Shown: in pieces, positions 4,870 to 5,384 of the stretch
How positions within the stretch are numbered: position 1 is the first letter of the stretch
Layout: each line of letters begins with the position of its first letter
Assembly: GCA_039767595.1 (NCBI GenBank)
Contig: JBDNBY010000088.1
Coordinates: 1 to 5,384, forward strand
DNA length: 5,384 nt
From: JBDNBY01 sp039767595
GTDB lineage: Bacteria; Pseudomonadota; Alphaproteobacteria; Rhodobacterales; Rhodobacteraceae
Reading direction: 5' to 3'
Made by a program: the position numbers and the translations under genes
Notes under the pieces: generated by a model
The model's input: only the letters and a program-made list of their open reading frames with translations
Database searches by the model: none
What the model was told of the DNA's origin: nothing

Positions 4870-5384
4870 TTAAGGTTTTTGTGGCTGCTCGATCTCGGCC
4901 TGTGGATCATCCGCCAGACCCTCTTCGATCGGCGCATGCGCGTCGGTCTCGGGCGTTGCATCAACGACCTCTAACTCTTCGGCATCCTCCACGCTAAATG
5001 CATCGCTTGCTCCCGTCTGCTCTAACAACATGGGCTCCAGACGCTCATCTAGATGAGAGGTGTTGCCGCGCGCTGGCTCTTTCCAGCTGAGCGTATCAAA
5101 TGCGTGACACTGGCCGCAGACCGGCGCCCATTGGGGTAAAATACTCGAGCAATTCTCGCACACCCACTGCGGCCCGCGCGAGGCAGTGAGCGCCTTGGCC
5201 AACCATCCCCGCACCACGACGTCAGAGGCGCCTTCGCCGCGCTCAATCGCAGCCATCAGTGTCAAAGCCCGCGCATCAGGCTGTGTCTCGACGAGATCGC
5301 CCAAGGCGCGGCGCGCTTGCGGGAAATCTTCGCTGGCGACATGCAGCTCGGCCATCATCAATTTGGTTTCGCGGTGATCTGGAT
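4870..5384 (-). CDS. hemY: HemY-type TPR protein, C-terminal part (5' end outside window)
   Basis: The frame is open to the window edge (reading PDHRETK before the first in-window Met), so the gene is cut at its 5' end. About 170 C-terminal residues are visible. HemY proteins are inner-membrane proteins with an N-terminal membrane anchor and TPR repeats, usually encoded beside hemC and hemD and linked to tetrapyrrole synthesis; their exact role is unsettled. Seen here: a TPR-like pattern at the front (LMMAELHVA, FPQARRALGDLV), the family-typical WLAKALTASRGPQWVCENC, and a four-cysteine zinc ribbon, CENC and CGQC separated by ten residues, at about fragment positions 75-92. A long acidic, probably disordered tail follows and ends in TAA. 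No decay is visible, so it marks the intact side of the deletion region. The four-cysteine motif is what I recall from alphaproteobacterial HemY; E. coli HemY is shorter. Confidence 0.8.
   Translation of the reverse strand, partial: PDHRETKLMMAELHVASEDFPQARRALGDLVETQPDARALTLMAAIERGEGASDVVVRGWLAKALTASRGPQWVCENCSSILPQWAPVCGQCHAFDTLSWKEPARGNTSHLDERLEPMLLEQTGASDAFSVEDAEELEVVDATPETDAHAPIEEGLADDPQAEIEQPQKP

Overview
The window looks like a chromosomal segment from an alphaproteobacterium, most likely the Rhodobacteraceae/roseobacter group. This is inferred from a HemY C-terminus carrying a zinc ribbon and from the style of the sigma factor remnant; no marker gene proves it. The window splits into an intact regulatory half (1-3217) and a decayed half (3218-4869), followed by the 3' end of a housekeeping gene (4870-5384).

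Regulatory half. A 733-residue membrane-bound hybrid sensor kinase (27-2228, minus strand: two membrane helices, PAS-like domain, HisKA, HATPase, receiver, HPt) lies back to back with a 210-residue NarL/LuxR-type response regulator (2567-3199, plus strand). The conserved phosphotransfer residues of both proteins are present. They could form a four-step relay: His231, Asp531, His678 of the kinase, then Asp60 of the regulator. The 338-base AT-rich divergent promoter region holds a perfect 17-base palindrome nested inside a longer inverted repeat, plus a repeated 9-mer. These are candidates for the regulator's own operator. A hairpin that contains the regulator's stop codon separates it from the convergent sigma factor remnant.

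Decayed half. On the minus strand there is a fliA-type flagellar sigma factor split by a frameshift (3220-3898). Immediately upstream, and overlapping its start codon, is the stop-riddled end of another gene (3895-4260), possibly an FlhF-like GTPase. Then come the left part of an IS3-family element (about 4261-4490) and the first about 89 codons of an unidentified gene that keeps a strong ribosome binding site (about 4491-4759). The simplest reading is an old flagellar locus invaded by an IS3-type element, followed by a deletion from inside the transposase gene into the neighbouring gene, and point decay of what remained.

Right edge. The 3' part of hemY (4870-5384, minus strand) runs off the window and appears intact.

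The most notable features are the intact divergent phosphorelay with its structured promoter, and its position next to the wreck of a flagellar regulatory gene. Whether the relay once controlled flagellar genes cannot be told from this window. I saw no tRNA, rRNA or CRISPR array.
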